Positions 48,122 to 60,940 of a stretch of DNA of 64,000 nucleotides are shown piece by piece (position 1 is the first letter of the stretch; every line of letters begins with the position of its first letter). The translations under genes were made by a program, and so were the position numbers. This DNA is from Thuidium tamariscinum (lineage: Eukaryota; Streptophyta; Bryopsida; Hypnales; Thuidiaceae). The stretch covers positions 28,101,501 to 28,165,500 of the forward strand of contig OX344749.2 in assembly GCA_947034885.2 (NCBI GenBank), given 5' to 3'. The notes beneath the pieces are model-generated. The model was not told where the DNA came from. It saw only the letters and a list, made by a program, of their open reading frames with translations, and made no database searches.

Positions 48122-48423
48122 AGTATATTTAGTGTTAGCAATACTATTTACAAACCATGACACTAAATATCATTAAGCATACTAAAGTAAGTAACACTAA
48201 ATCTCATTTCTAACACTAAAAGTACTCTATAGTAAATCCGAAATCTGAAAAGGTTTACATTTAGTGTTAGAATATATTTAAAAAATAAATTTTGAAAGGA
48301 AAGGATTGAAGACAAGGAAAATGATGGAAGTTTAGTATTACACTAATCCTAGTAAAGTTGAGATTTAGTGTTTGGTCAGGTAGGGGGTAAAAACACTAAA
48401 TGTGATACAACACTAAATATACT
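48122..48423. mobile_element. TIR element with eight CACTAAA motifs (CACTA-like)
   Basis: The ends AGTATATTTAGTGTTAG and CAACACTAAATATACT are inverted. Within 302 bp the 7-8 bp core CACTAAA(T), or its inverse ATTTAGTG, occurs eight times: near 48127, 48160, 48193, 48212, 48259, 48363, 48392 and 48409. Repeated short motifs near the ends are a known feature of CACTA (En/Spm) elements, where they bind a transposase partner. The assignment here is inferred; no target duplication was confirmed. Confidence 0.6.
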
Positions 48424-49183
48424 TTTCGGTGTGGTATAGGATGAATAGAATCTTCCCCTAAAAAATTCATGATAATTTTGTTTTGAAAAATAGAATTCTG
48501 AAAAAATAGGGAATCCTTTTCAAATGTATATAGGGAAATTTTTCTCCTCAACATATCCATACTTCAGGTATGCTCAATTGCTTATTTGATTGGAAATGGG
48601 TTGCCCCCCTATGATGTAGGGGATCTCATCTCGGAATATTTTGACATATTAAGGTCCCTCTTCCTGAATGATAGCGAGCCAAGCCCAGCATGCTTTGGGC
48701 AGAGGGACCTTACATCAAAATTTCGCAAAATGGGATTCCTTACACAATGTATCTTAAAGATATGCTTGAGAGGATTCATTTTAAGTTTTTTTGAGATAAT
48801 TAGGATTATGCCCTCATGCAAGTTTGCTTATTCTATGCACTGTCTTGAGCTTGTCAGGATCATGTGTGTGACTGAGTGCAAAAGATAACTTGTATAGGAG
48901 CCTGAGACTTGATTAGATTATGCATGTGCTCATTTTCAATTGGTTTCATGTGATTAGGGAGGTTAGAAATCATGAGCAGTATTTAGTATTTGTGATCAAA
49001 TGCTTGTATGTATGGAATGTTGTAAGGCCCAGCTTCCATGGGAGTCGGGTCAGTAGCAAAAGTGCTACAAGACAAGCAGCTCGCACCGATTGTGTTGCCG
49101 GCCTCAGTGAGCGGAGAAGCAGGAGCTCAAGTTTCACCGATATCAGTGAATGAGGCGATTGGTCAAGCTTGAGCGAACTGCAG
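48424..49183. other. Intergenic DNA, no supported gene
   Basis: The part at about 49020-49180 is GC-balanced (from GTAAGGCCCAGCTTCC to GAGCGAACTGCAG) and abuts a TIR element; it may be a fragment of an older element or exon. No domain was recognised. Confidence 0.35.
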
Positions 49184-49441
49184 AACATTAAATCATACCA
49201 TCGAAGGTGGGCCTAGCGGGATAAATTTCATTTTACTAGGGGTTGACAAGGGTTTGGGGTTTATATTTGTGTTGGGTTTTGGGTATGTTTACGGTCCCCC
49301 TCCCTAATTTGGGGTCTCTGATTCTGAATCTGAATTCTGAATTTGAAAAAAATAAAAAATAAAAAAAATAAAAAAATTCAGTATTTTCCCTTGGATAAAT
49401 CCAACCCACGGGGCCCACCTTTGATGGTATGATTTAATGTT
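49184..49441. mobile_element. 258-bp TIR element (MITE)
   Basis: AACATTAAATCATACCATC at the left and GATGGTATGATTTAATGTT at the right are exact inverses; the inverted arms continue inward to GGTGGGCC and GGCCCACC with one mismatch. No coding capacity. Only one copy was seen here. Confidence 0.85.
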
Positions 49442-52089
49442 GTGCAAACGAACTTCAAGGGAATCATTACTTATACTTTTCTTACTGGATATCTCCCCAC
49501 CCACCAGGTCCACATAGAAGTATCATCACTCACTTCTCACTATAATTCTCCCTTGCAAGTTCGACCGGCCCTGCTCACATGGAAGCTGGCTCTAATTGGC
49601 TTGAGACTCTTAAGCAAAGATGATGATAAAAAATTTGGAAAAGAAAAAGAGTATTTATTAAGTAAATTCGAACATTCAAGAAAGGAATATTGAAATGATA
49701 GAGATGCATGAGGATGATAAATATGGATGGATTTATTACTCATGGGAAATTTTGTATTTGGAACCCTCACAGCAAATCTTTACAGTAGCTAAAGCGGCAC
49801 CATAAGGCAAACCTGCCTACAACAGGCAGAATGAGTGGTCTGACCTGTTACAATTTGCAAAACATTCACATCTTTTCCTTCACAAAGACAAATGTGAGGA
49901 ATGATGAGAGCAGTTGAAATTTTTCTTTGTGAAGGATGAATTTTTCATGAATTTTTGAAGTGTACTACATAATTGGCCCAAAAGAATCTGTATACTACCC
50001 CAAATTAACAAAAAAGTGTTTCCATAATGGTCATCTCACCACTTAAAGTAGTCACAACATTTTCTGACATGGCTACATGATTTTTTAACATGGCCATGAT
50101 ATGGAAACACAAAGAAATAACTCTTTTTGATAAGTTTACACTAAAAAGGTGTAAGTGTCCTATGACAATCACTAATAATGACACAATCATCTCCCAATGT
50201 GTTGAAGAGGGCCACAAATTAATTTAATGTAGTTCTAATTCCAATTTCTTTTTAAATTCTATGATAGGTAGATTAAAAAAAACTCTATTGGACAGTTAAC
50301 TAGGAGCTTATCCTGGGTGGTTGGATTGTCATAGCCAAGCCAATTTACCTTGATTGGGGCATTGGTAGTTGTAAGATCAATAGGCTACAATCTTTGTAAA
50401 TGTACAATACACTAATGGAGTCACTATTTATTCTAGCGTATGGAAAATGACATTCAAGTAGTATACACCAAGATCTAATTCAACACTTAGGAGTTGAAAT
50501 TGAATTTTCAAGTCCGATTTCAAGGGTTCAAGTTACCTTGTACACTATTTGCAAGATGACATGTGGCATTTTTTTACAAAATGACATAATTTCTACCAAA
50601 TTTGACCTTCACATAGGGTATTATGTTCAGTTAAGGTGAAAACATTCAAAACCATCCCTATATTCATTCTTGACAAATACACTTCCATTGAAAATATCCC
50701 CCAAAATATTTCCATTATTTAATTGCAAGTGGTTGAATGTTGATCCTCTAAATTTTAGTTTCATAACTAATCTACATGAGAATTTCAAAAGCTTAATGAA
50801 AATTCATAATAATTACATGTTTTCTTCAAAAATTCTTTATAATTTTCAAAAATTCATGATCCTCAATTGCTAATACTACAAAGATGTTTTGGTTCTCAAA
50901 AAAGGGCTTACAACTATGTTGACATTTTGCTTATTTTGACATTTTTTGGTGTTTCCAATAAAGCATAGCTTAGAAGATGAAATCAATATGGTTGTAAGTA
51001 TCTTTCAAAAAAATCTTGTATAGTTAAGCATCAAGATATACTTTTGAATCAATGCATTTTGCCATCATATTATTAAACATAATATAAGAGTAAAGTTATC
51101 ATATATTTGAGATTGCAATTAGATTAAGTACAATTTTGATCAATTTATTTGATTAATATCTAAGGTAGGAGCCCATTTTTGCACCTTCTAACCGTTTGTA
51201 CTACTTTGTATCAAGAGAATAAACTATTGATACATAGTGGCACAAATAGGGTGGCTTTTGAATTGTAGCACAGAATAGAATCTCCTACATCTAATTCAGA
51301 TTTTTTACCCTTCTCTTCGATCCCAATACCATATGATTGCAAAACAAATTGTTGATCCATCTAATGTTTTATGATGATGACTATCAAAATATTAAACTTG
51401 TTACAAAATGCTTGGTACTTTAGGATTAGTGTCAACTAAATATGTGCAAACTTTGCATTTGATGAAATGAAGTTTTTAAAATCTCATTTCTTATAAAATA
51501 ACATCAAAGAAATATTAGTTGTTAGAAGAAACAAGAAGATAATCTAAATATTTGTTTCCCACTTTTCCAACTCAATAGCACTATATTTTTGTGCAATTTT
51601 TGTACAAATGCACATATTTTGAATACCAAATTGTCAAGTTAAAGTGTAACTATACTCCATTAGTTTATAGAACAATTCTTTTTTCTACTTTGTCCACTCT
51701 AGTGCATATTGCAAGAATTTTCATTTGTCAAGCCATTCAACTAAAAACACCTAACATGGATCACTATAGAATTTGAAAGACCACTTCATAATTTATTTTT
51801 ATTTTACTTTAATAAATTTATAAATAGTAACCAAAGGTTGAAATTGTCTTGTTGAAGAAGGATAATGACCTATTCGGACACTACCCTATTAGTATAATAA
51901 ATTCGTTCCAAGGGAGATGGTCAAGTAGGAAATCTATGCTAATAGATTAATCCAATTTGAAACTCTATCACCAAAAACATTATTACAACGACACACTAAG
52001 TCCAATGAGGCTTATAAATTCTGCACCCTTATATTTCATAACTTAATTTCACCACATCAGGTACACACATTTATACAAATTGGTGGGTA
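49442..52089. other. AT-rich intergenic DNA, nothing recognised
   Basis: No supported gene, RNA gene or clear repeat. Confidence 0.4.
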
Positions 52090-53400
52090 ATTTCTCTTCT
52101 TATTTTTTTTATTAATTAAATTTCTTTCACTCATTCTTCTCAGATCAACTCGATCTTAATCCTAATCGGTAATTGATTTCAGCTTAAACCCGATTAGGAA
52201 GCAACCACCAACCATCATCCCAACATACTTAATTACTCCAAATTGTACTCTCATCACATCAGAACAATTCCAAATTTGACATTCATGCCAAAAACATTCC
52301 CACATACATGCACAACATCCAAATTGTTTTCCATACCACCGAATTGATTTCTGTCACTCCAACCACTAACACATTAATTTCCCAAATTGCACTTCATTCA
52401 CAGCATTCAACTTCATAACCCAATTGGAAAATTAATCCAACAAACATTCACACACAGGAACTTAAATCACTTCCCATTAGCTTCAAATCAGCTCCATACA
52501 GCCTGATATTAATTCCGATTTGGTGACAAATCACCATTAACCTAATTGTTCACATAAGCTTCTTCTAAAACCGCCGAATAGGACCCTATCTGCAATTTAC
52601 AAATTGCTCTTATCCTCTTAGCTATTCCTCCTAACAGGAATCATGTTACAGATTTAACTTCCTCCATTATCACTGATTCCCTATTTGTTTCCATCACAGT
52701 AAATAAACCGAATTGTGGACTCAAATTTCTACAATGCACTCCTGTCCCCCAATCCTATACTTCCTAATTGGTAATAATTCTACTGATTACTCCAAAATAG
52801 GAATCACTTCTTCACACATCATAACTCTTCCACCACCTGCTCCAGTTCCCTGATTTGGACACAGACTTACACATAACTCCACACACACAGCACACATACA
52901 AAAACAAAGAATTTCCCACTTGGAAACACAAATAAAAACTCAAATACGCAGCACGATCGGCTGGGACTCGCAGCGGACACATTCAACACTGGGTGACAAC
53001 AAAATTGCAAAACACAAACTAATAGGAATCCCCAAAAACAGTTACCAAAAACTGCCCCAACTTGGAGCCTAACCACACAATCTAACTGAATTGGAACACA
53101 ACCTAATTGCCAGCCAAATAAACCCAATTGGAACTGACAAGTGGCCCTGCTCCCAACTACTCCGAATTGACTAAGGAAAATCCGACTTGGACACAAAAGA
53201 AATTCACCAACTGGGATCTGACCTAACCTACAATAACTTCAAATCACCCCACTCGGCAGACTCCATCACATCCAAATTGAATTCACACAACAAAATTGGT
53301 TCAAAATCTGCACTCCCAATTGGTAAAAAAACATACAAAATCATTCAATTAGTGCATAAACACCCTAAAAATCCTTCAAAAACACAAAATTAACCCCAAA
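52090..53400. other. G-poor, strand-asymmetric block with recurrent AATTG words
   Basis: The plus strand is rich in A, C and T and strikingly poor in G for about 1.3 kb. AATTG occurs roughly 19 times, often as CCAAATTG, GAATTGG or CAATTGG, at irregular 25-120 bp intervals. The 109-codon minus-strand frame here (52867-53196) is rich in Phe, Val and Cys, as expected from a G/T-rich strand, and is not accepted as coding. The block has sharp edges against ordinary AT-rich DNA. Confidence 0.6.
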
Positions 53401-55032
53401 AATCCGCACAAAAAAACTAAAGTAAAAATCCTACTAGGTTATCTACATGTCTTCAAAGGTCTAAAATTTTGAAACTACTTGTTTACTAATACTTTGTCAA
53501 ACAACCACATCCAAAAGTTCAAACCATCAATTAAGTTTTAAATACATAGATATAATTAATGAAAGCTATAAATACTAAAGTCTCAATTGTTGAAAAAATT
53601 AAAGTACAAATATATAGTGAATTTGCGTTGAGTATTTATCTATATGGGGATAAAAAAATCCAAGTTGATAATGTCATCATAATGAAAATCATTTCTTGCT
53701 TTTGTCTTTCTAATTTTTTTGAAGTACATCATTGGTATGCAAATAGAACATTGGTCTATTCATTAATGGCTCATTGAAGACCAAGACTTCAAAGTTTGAA
53801 CAACAAATGAACATGCAAAATAAGCTTTTTCATCCCTCTAGGTTAAATATTATAGATTATTGTATCAATTTTCAAACATATGTATGGCATATATTTTCAA
53901 AATTATCTTTGCAAATATTCAATTTCAAAGGGTTCAACTTGAAATAATTAAATTTTCAATTTAAAAAACTTCCAAAACAACTTGAATCTATGAGTAAAAT
54001 AAAAATATGAAAGAATCACTAACCATAATGAAAAAATGTTTTGAAGTTAGATATAGTTTCTTGCGAAATTTACATGACATTATTTGATCTACAATCAAAA
54101 TTTGAAGAAATTTACAATTCTTGGCTTAGAAAATGATTGATAATTTTTTTTTGGACTCAATTTTAGAACAATAATAATTCCAATATAATAATTATGATCT
54201 TCAAATCATGTTTTACAACTTTTGTTACAAAATTATCATAAAAATATTATTTCAAGTTAACTTTTACATTGTCACAATTTTAGAATTTGTTCTATCTTGA
54301 TTTTAAGGAATTAGGCTACTTGAGGACTTTGATATACAAAATTATTCAATAAATAATATGATATATTCTCCATAATTTCTCATTATTTTTGGCAAAATAG
54401 TAGTTCCAATTTAATGGGTGATATTTTGCAAATTAGATTTTAGTTGATTGTTACAATGTTATAGGTGCATCAAAATATTTTTTTACTACCATTAAACATC
54501 CTTTCAACAAAGATGTTCATTTGAGAAAATATTTAAATTAGAAAAGCACCACTTTCCAATTACCAAAATTTGAAATTTTGCATCACAATAATTTTGGAAA
54601 TTAAGTGACTTCAATCTATTTTAGATGAAAAGAAAACAACTTCTCTATATTTATCTATCATATTATAACAAAGCTTCATTTATTTTTTATTTAATTAATT
54701 ATCACAAACAAAAACAAATTTCTTTAGAAAATAAACATATACTTTTAATCTATTGATAGATCAATAGTTATCATTATATGTACTCTAAGATTGAACAAGA
54801 CCTAATCTTAGATTAAATTGTTTATAAGGTAATGACATGCAATTATGACCTATTTCAAAATTGTTTCCTACAAATTTTGCCTCAATATACAATTCTTGGT
54901 CATTAGAACTCCTATATTAAGGCAAATGAGGGATAACATGTCAATCCTTTAATGGTGAACATTTAACTACCATTGGATATACATAGGAAAGTAGTTATAG
55001 GTTGTTTATAAGAAGTCTACAACTCCTCTCTA
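53401..55032. other. AT-rich intergenic DNA, nothing recognised
   Basis: No gene or clear repeat seen. Confidence 0.4.
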
Positions 55033-55309
55033 TAAAGTGGGTACATCTAAAATTGCCACTTTATGATACTATGCCTAGTTACTATTACTAGTTTGTTCAA
55101 ATTTTTATATAGTCTTCTTAGCAAGTAAAAGCACATTCCAATGCACCAAAAAAATACAACATTTAGATACAATATGTAAAAATTATTAAGGTTCAAAATG
55201 TATTTCTGAAAGCTCTCCAGCCAAATAGGTACATAATGGGATTCAAAAATGTACAACAACTATAGATGGCACTTTCAGATGAGGTGCGCTTTTGTATATA
55301 TCCACCTTA
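55033..55309. mobile_element. MITE family C, copy 2
   Basis: Left TAAAGTGGGTACATCTAAAA and right TTTTGTATATATCCACCTTA are imperfect inverted ends of 277 bp. GGCACTTT near the right end and the ends themselves match the copy at 60941. No coding capacity. Confidence 0.65.
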
Positions 55310-55524
55310 ATGGTTTTGTAAGTTGAGGGCAAACCACTTTAGGAATTCACTTGAATGACAATTGTAATTGTAAAATTGTAATTCCACTTGGGTTTGATTT
55401 GTGAAACAAGTGCACACTAGCCTCTACCAAAATTTTGTTGCTCTTGGAGTTGGACCCCAAGATATTCCAATTGCTAGTTAGCATGGTGTAGTTATAAGCT
55501 TGTCTACCTCAAGCTTACCTTAAA

Positions 55525-56006
55525 AAGGGCATGTTTACACCAATTTTGGGAGGGTTGGGCCCTCCATAATGGAGTTTTCTGATTGAAACTTTGAATTGGT
55601 AAGGGAGGAGGCTTGAAAATCGCTCAGGCTCGAAAACCGCTCACTTTTTGAAATGTATATTTCTCGTATATGATGCTTTTTAATCTTTACATTAATATAC
55701 AACCAGTGAACATTTGAGGAGGTGGACGGTTTTGGAGCCCTATGCCATATTGACTTCAGAAATTCATAACTAATTCTACAGAGCTCCAAAAAATATGAAA
55801 CGACTTGGGTTCGATGCCTATTCAAGCTGTCTTTCAAGAAAAATTCACTGAAAAATATTTCAAAATGTTTGACTTGCCCAAAATTCTGTTTTAGCCCTTA
55901 GATGGTTGGTTTATGGACCTCCTCCCTTATTGTAGCTATCTTCCAATCAAAATACTCCATTCCCTTGGGCCCAACCCAAAGTTTTTTTGGGTGTAAACAG
56001 GCCCTT
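55525..56006. mobile_element. 482-bp TIR element with AAGGGCATGTTTACACC ends
   Basis: AAGGGCATGTTTACACC at the left and GGTGTAAACAGGCCCTT at the right are inverted, and the arms continue to GGTTGGGCCC and GGGCCCAACC. The interior contains the dispersed segment around AAATTCATAACTAATTC seen also at 1.1, 40.3 and 63.8 kb, and the phrase CTTGAAAAYCGCT shared with about 63565. No coding capacity; the target duplication is unclear. Confidence 0.75.
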
Positions 56007-56311
56007 GATTGAAGCACTGAACTGGCGAGCGTGAGGCTGTGCCACCAACACCAAAACAATGAAGAGTGTACGTTAAGTTAGCTGGGAGTGGAGGGATCCA
56101 ACTGAAGCGTGTGAACTGAGTCAGTCCGTCAGACGTAAGTCTTCCAAGTCCTCCTGTGAACCCTGAACCCTGTCTTCGCCTGTTCTTCCAGTAAGTTCAG
56201 CTTAACGAAACTTCACTTCAGTTCAGTTTCTGTTACTCTCACTCTTTCTGTACCGCATTGGTCTCACCAAACTCCGTCCTCCGCAATTACTGAAAACCTA
56301 CTCTGGCCATT

Positions 56312-56654
56312 ATGGCACTGTCCTGGGGACTCCCGTCGCCCAAATCAGCCTTCAATGCAGATATGTAAGTAGTGAAAATGAAATCACTGGAACTCGATCA
56401 GCTTTTTTACTTTTAAAATTTTTCTGTTTTGGGGACACAGTCAAATTGGAACTCCACTTAAGGTATTGCACTCACAACTGAAGGAGACAGACAGGGACCG
56501 CAACCTAGTTGTGTCCCTTCACAAGGTTATACAGTATTAGCCTATCAGAACTGAACTTGTTTCCTTGCATCTCCTTTATCTGTTTTCTAGCTACAACTGC
56601 CAACACGCGGCAGGCAGTTCATGCCTTCAATTCGATCATGCATGCATGGTCTGA
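56312..56654 (+). CDS. Speculative two-exon micropeptide
   Basis: ATG at 56312 (context ATTATGGCA) begins MALSWGLPSPKSAFNAD and meets a strong donor GTAAGT after 56364. An acceptor TTTTCTAG ending at 56590 would join in frame to an exon ending with TGA at 56652-56654, giving 38 residues. The region is GC-balanced and upstream sequence is CT-rich, like plant 5' UTRs. There is no family match; it may equally be the 5' part of a non-coding transcript. Confidence 0.2.
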
Positions 56655-57954
56655 GGAATAATATAGCAGTAGCTGAATTATTGTCATGGAAGTTCACTTC
56701 GACGAATTGAAGATCTTGGAGCTTGGAAAGGACGATGAGGTCTAGATGGGAATATATATATCATCTAGCTGCAGGTTGGTAGAATCAACTTACAGAGGTC
56801 TCTCCTTTCGATCGATCGACGTTCGACGGACCACTTCGATCAATTGGGAGACTCACCGAGGATTTCTGATCAGTTGGCCGCGGTACTTGTGAAATGGAAA
56901 CCGATTCTAGCTGTCTGTCTGACTGTCACTGGGAGCTTCCACCTCGAACATTTGTACGGGGAGAATCTGCTTCAAAATAATAAGCTTTAGCATGAGGCAC
57001 CATGGGATTGCAATAGGAAATGACGAATCATTTTTACGGCACAATCATTGGCAAAATGCTGATAAAACTAAGCAAAATGCAAGAAGTGGGAACAAGTATT
57101 TCGTCAAAATGGCGGTATTCATATGCCATTTTTTCAATCATTTTTTAGGATTGGTATAAATGTCAGATCATAAGGCCTTGAAATTTTGAAGTAGTATACA
57201 TTTTAGACTACATAGTATAAACTTGAAAGTGCCAAGTTTGATTGCACTACAAGTTTCATTGCAAAATAAGTTGTTACCTCTACATCATTGCACCATAAAT
57301 GGACACGCATTACTAGAAATGTTCACCAACTCTAGTGATTTTTGACCTTCTACTATACAAAATAATTGTTTGGTTCTAATCAATTTCCACCCTATCCCAC
57401 CCCACCCCCAAAAAATAATAAATTAACATTTTAGAGGGAACAATTTTAGTTAGATTTATTGTACATTTATACAAAAGACAATTTAGTAAATTTTCAATCA
57501 TTGGTGCTTTAATTAGCTCATATATCACCATTCATCAACTAATTCATATATCATTCATTAACAAAAATATATTTCTTGGTCTATTCCATGTAGGTTTTGA
57601 AGTAGCCTTTGCAACCAATATAAGCCATTGAAGAATGAAGTATAAAGAGTTTTGTCAACAAATCACTAGATTATAGACAAGTAATAAGTTGAAATACAAT
57701 TGATGCAATAAGTAAATTATTTGATACTATGTAGACTTTAAAATGTAGCTATAGAAGGATACCTTGTTTGTCCTATTTCTTTAAGAAGAGCTTTTTTCAT
57801 AGTGTTTCCCTTGCTACAAGGAATTTTGAGTGTTTTTTGTAATGCCTTCATCAAAGTTTTTTTTATTTTACAAAACAATTTAGCAAAGTATTTGAAACTT
57901 TTGACTAGCTAGAATGGTATAGAATTGGATATTAAGAATATTATTACTGGAAGA
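56655..57954. other. Intergenic DNA, nothing recognised
   Basis: GC-balanced to about 57000, then AT-rich. No supported gene. Confidence 0.4.
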
Positions 57955-58249
57955 CATTAGATGAAATTTGATGGCAAGAAGAGACTATTTTGGGATTGTT
58001 CCCCTAGTAGTTCCTTATACTATTTAGAAATTGCAAACCAACCTTGACAACCTGATTTTTTCAATTTTTAAAAAAATAATTAGTTAAAAAATATTTAAAA
58101 ATTGAAGAGTGAATTTTTTTAAATGACTAAATTAATATATGATGTGGCACAATCTTGGCCATGTTAGATTGTTGGTGTGGCATTATTCCTAGAGTACCTA
58201 CATTCCAGGAACTTATAGTCTCTTCTTGCCTTCAAATTTCATCTTATAC
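57955..58249. mobile_element. MITE family A, copy 5
   Basis: CATTAGATGAAATTTGATGG at the left and the inverse at the right (CCTTCAAATTTCATCTTAT), with arms extending through GCAAGAAGAGACTAT. It shares AAATGACTAAATT and GGCACAATCTTGGCC with the family pattern of a GACATGGCAATCT-type word. About 295 bp, non-coding. Confidence 0.75.
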
Positions 58250-60119
58250 AATCATCTCTTAAATTGTTCCCAAAAAAAAGTTTAGGTATCAGACAATTAA
58301 AAGAATTCCAATCATAAGCAAGCTTTAAACAATAACTATATTCAATTGCCAACAATAGATTATGCTTTCTATACCTCTCAATTACTAGAAATATTTTTGT
58401 TGGATATATAAGTGAATACTTTAAAGACCTTCTAAGATTAGAATAAGACCAAATTTTATCAAGAGAATCTTCATCCCTTCTCACAAAACTTGATATGGCA
58501 AAATATTTTTTAGAATCTAAAACTCTTGTCCCACATCATTGTTTTCCAAATGTTTCCTATAAATTTTCAATTTACCAATCACTAAAACAAATATACTTAC
58601 AATAATGAATGGACAAGCAAACTGACTAACCTAATAAATTCCATTGTTTCATATTAAATCAAGATCAGTGATAAACTTCTTGATTATATAACAACCAATA
58701 GTTCAACATGATTTTCCTAGAACAATTAATGATACAATTATACTACATTAATAAAGAATTAAACAATTTTTCTACCATCAATACTCTCATTGGAGTCTCA
58801 TGTTTACAATTTTTGCTAGCATGTATCAACTTGTGACCACTCTTAACCTACTCCTATAACATTGACAATTACATCCAAGACAAATCCCTACATTATTATA
58901 ACACAAATTCAGTTCCAACGAATTGTATACTACTATGTTATATATGCAAATACAAACATATCAATTCATTTGTCTTTATATGTCTCCCTATCTCTCTATC
59001 TTTCTATTTGTATGTGTGTTTTTAAACACAATAAATGACACACAAGTGACTCTAAAAGTTAGTAAATATTCTAATATGCCCTATCTATAGCCTTATAAAT
59101 TTGGTTCTTTGGTAATCCATTACACTGATGGGATTACATAGTTCACAAAGGATTACAAATTACGAATCTTAAATTACATAACATATACACAAGTACCACC
59201 TTGTCATCTAAACATCTACTACAAGTTAAAATATGATAAGATGAAGCATGGTTTTGGAATGTTTTACTCTTAATTTTTTTAATTTTTTAGGATAAAGTTG
59301 ACTAAACTTAGATTTGAAGGATCATTGTTTGACCCTCTAGAAATGAGTGCAATGAATATATTTAGTGGGGCCTAAAACATGAATAATATCATTCATATTT
59401 GACAATGTTGTCCTCTTTAAGAGAAAGGTTGTGGATGGAATACCATAAATAGTATCCCTCCTCTAATGACATAGTAGAGTGTTCTAAAATCAATAGTAGC
59501 TAGCTTTATTATTAATTGAAAAAAATTAGATTTGCTCACACTTGATTAAGAATAAGTTCAACATGTAGCCATTTTAGGTGAAGCTATGAGATGGAAATGG
59601 GGTCTTTATGAAGAATTTACATTTATATTGAATAAAATATTCATTTTCAAAGAATAATTTTTTTTCTTGGTATTCATTGTCATTCTTATTTTTGCACACA
59701 TTGACTCAATTTCTCATGACCTATAGGTTGAAATGCCTATTTTAGCCATTTATGGTATTCCTACCTTAAGTTGCTGACGTTTTGTCTCTTACATTCATTG
59801 ATCATTTAATCGCAATTGTCCTTGATGCATACATTCCCCATTCCCTCAGTACATTTTAAATCTCAAAGCTCCGACTCTTCACATCAAGTAAAGCCCTTGA
59901 TTTTCCATTCTTAAGTGAGTTTACCATTGAGTGTCCAATATGAATTTCAAATCATGTCATAATTGCCACTCATTGGCTTGGCCATTAAAAAAAATAAGAT
60001 CTAAGAGAGGTGGCAATTGAAATTTCAAAATTGGTTAGGGATGATAGCTTTGGAAAAAACTATAGAAATTTTCACCGTGCAACTTATGAGATTACAATGA
60101 TGAAAAGTGGCGAACAATG
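58250..60119. other. AT-rich intergenic DNA, nothing recognised
   Basis: No supported gene or clear repeat. Confidence 0.4.
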
Positions 60120-60625
60120 TTTTTTCTATTAATTAACAACCCCCCTCCCTCCTAGAAACTGAGAGCCATTGATTATTTTGAGAAAAAAAATCACAAACCA
60201 CTCCTTCCACCGTTGATCTAAAAAAACTTTGATATACATACGTATACATATATGTATACACATACACATGTATGAATATGGGCACATATTAATACACATA
60301 CGCAAGTATGCATATGCATATACAAATATAAATACAGGTATGTAAATACACATATACACAGATATGCATATGCATGTACATACTTGGGAATACACAGACT
60401 TATCCCATATTGATAGTAAGCTCACCTGATTCTCAAAATTACAAAGAGGGGGGGGGGGGGGGAGGTCCTGAAAAAATTCAATTTAAAATATTTTTGAATA
60501 TTTGAATATTTTTGAATATTTGGGGGGGATTAGGGGGTAGTTGGTAAATGAAAACAAAATTAATTAATGAGCTCATTGTAATAGTTTGTCACAATGACAA
60601 TGAGATTATAATGGTCAAGCGTTTA
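60120..60625. repeat. Composite repeat F, copy 2, with alternating purine-pyrimidine tract and G15 run
   Basis: It starts with CCCCCCTCCCTCC and GAGAGCCATTGAT. From about 60231 to 60383 there is a degenerate run of TACATA/CATATG words in which purines and pyrimidines largely alternate. A run of 15 G lies at 60448-60462. It ends with GAGCTCATTGTAATAGTTTG followed by ATGACAATGAG, matching the end of the copy at 34540. Confidence 0.6.
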
Positions 60626-60940
60626 TATATTGGAAGGAGGCAACATTTTCGGGTGTTGGGGTGCTCATGGGGATAAGTTTACACCAAATGCCTCTACCTA
60701 AACCATACTTTAACCTTTGAATGTTGACACAGATGCCAAACATCCGATGGGTGAAATTGAATCTTTCACTATGGGATGAAAGAGCAACTATTCATCCTTG
60801 GAATTTTGTGCGAAAATGGAAGATCTTCTACAGTACTTTGACTTGCAATGAACACTTCTGGAATTTTTTGAACAAGTGATTCCCATGATATCAGAATGTG
60901 TGATTTCATGGCCCCCAAGGTTTGTCCTTCAAGGCTTAAC
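60626..60940. repeat. Dispersed repeat E fragment
   Basis: CTATTCATCCTTGGAATTTT, GGAAGATCTTCTACAGTA and CAATGAACACTTCTGGAATT match the repeat near 24.5-24.9 kb and, inverted, near 40.0 kb. Confidence 0.5.

Noticed and set aside
52867..53196. 109-codon minus-strand frame rich in Phe, Val and Cys
   Set aside because: Explained by the G/T-rich base composition of the minus strand in the skewed block; no domain or start context.
60129..60425. 98-codon minus-strand frame with Cys-Ile-Tyr-rich repeats
   Set aside because: It is the translation of the TACATA/CATATG repeat tract.
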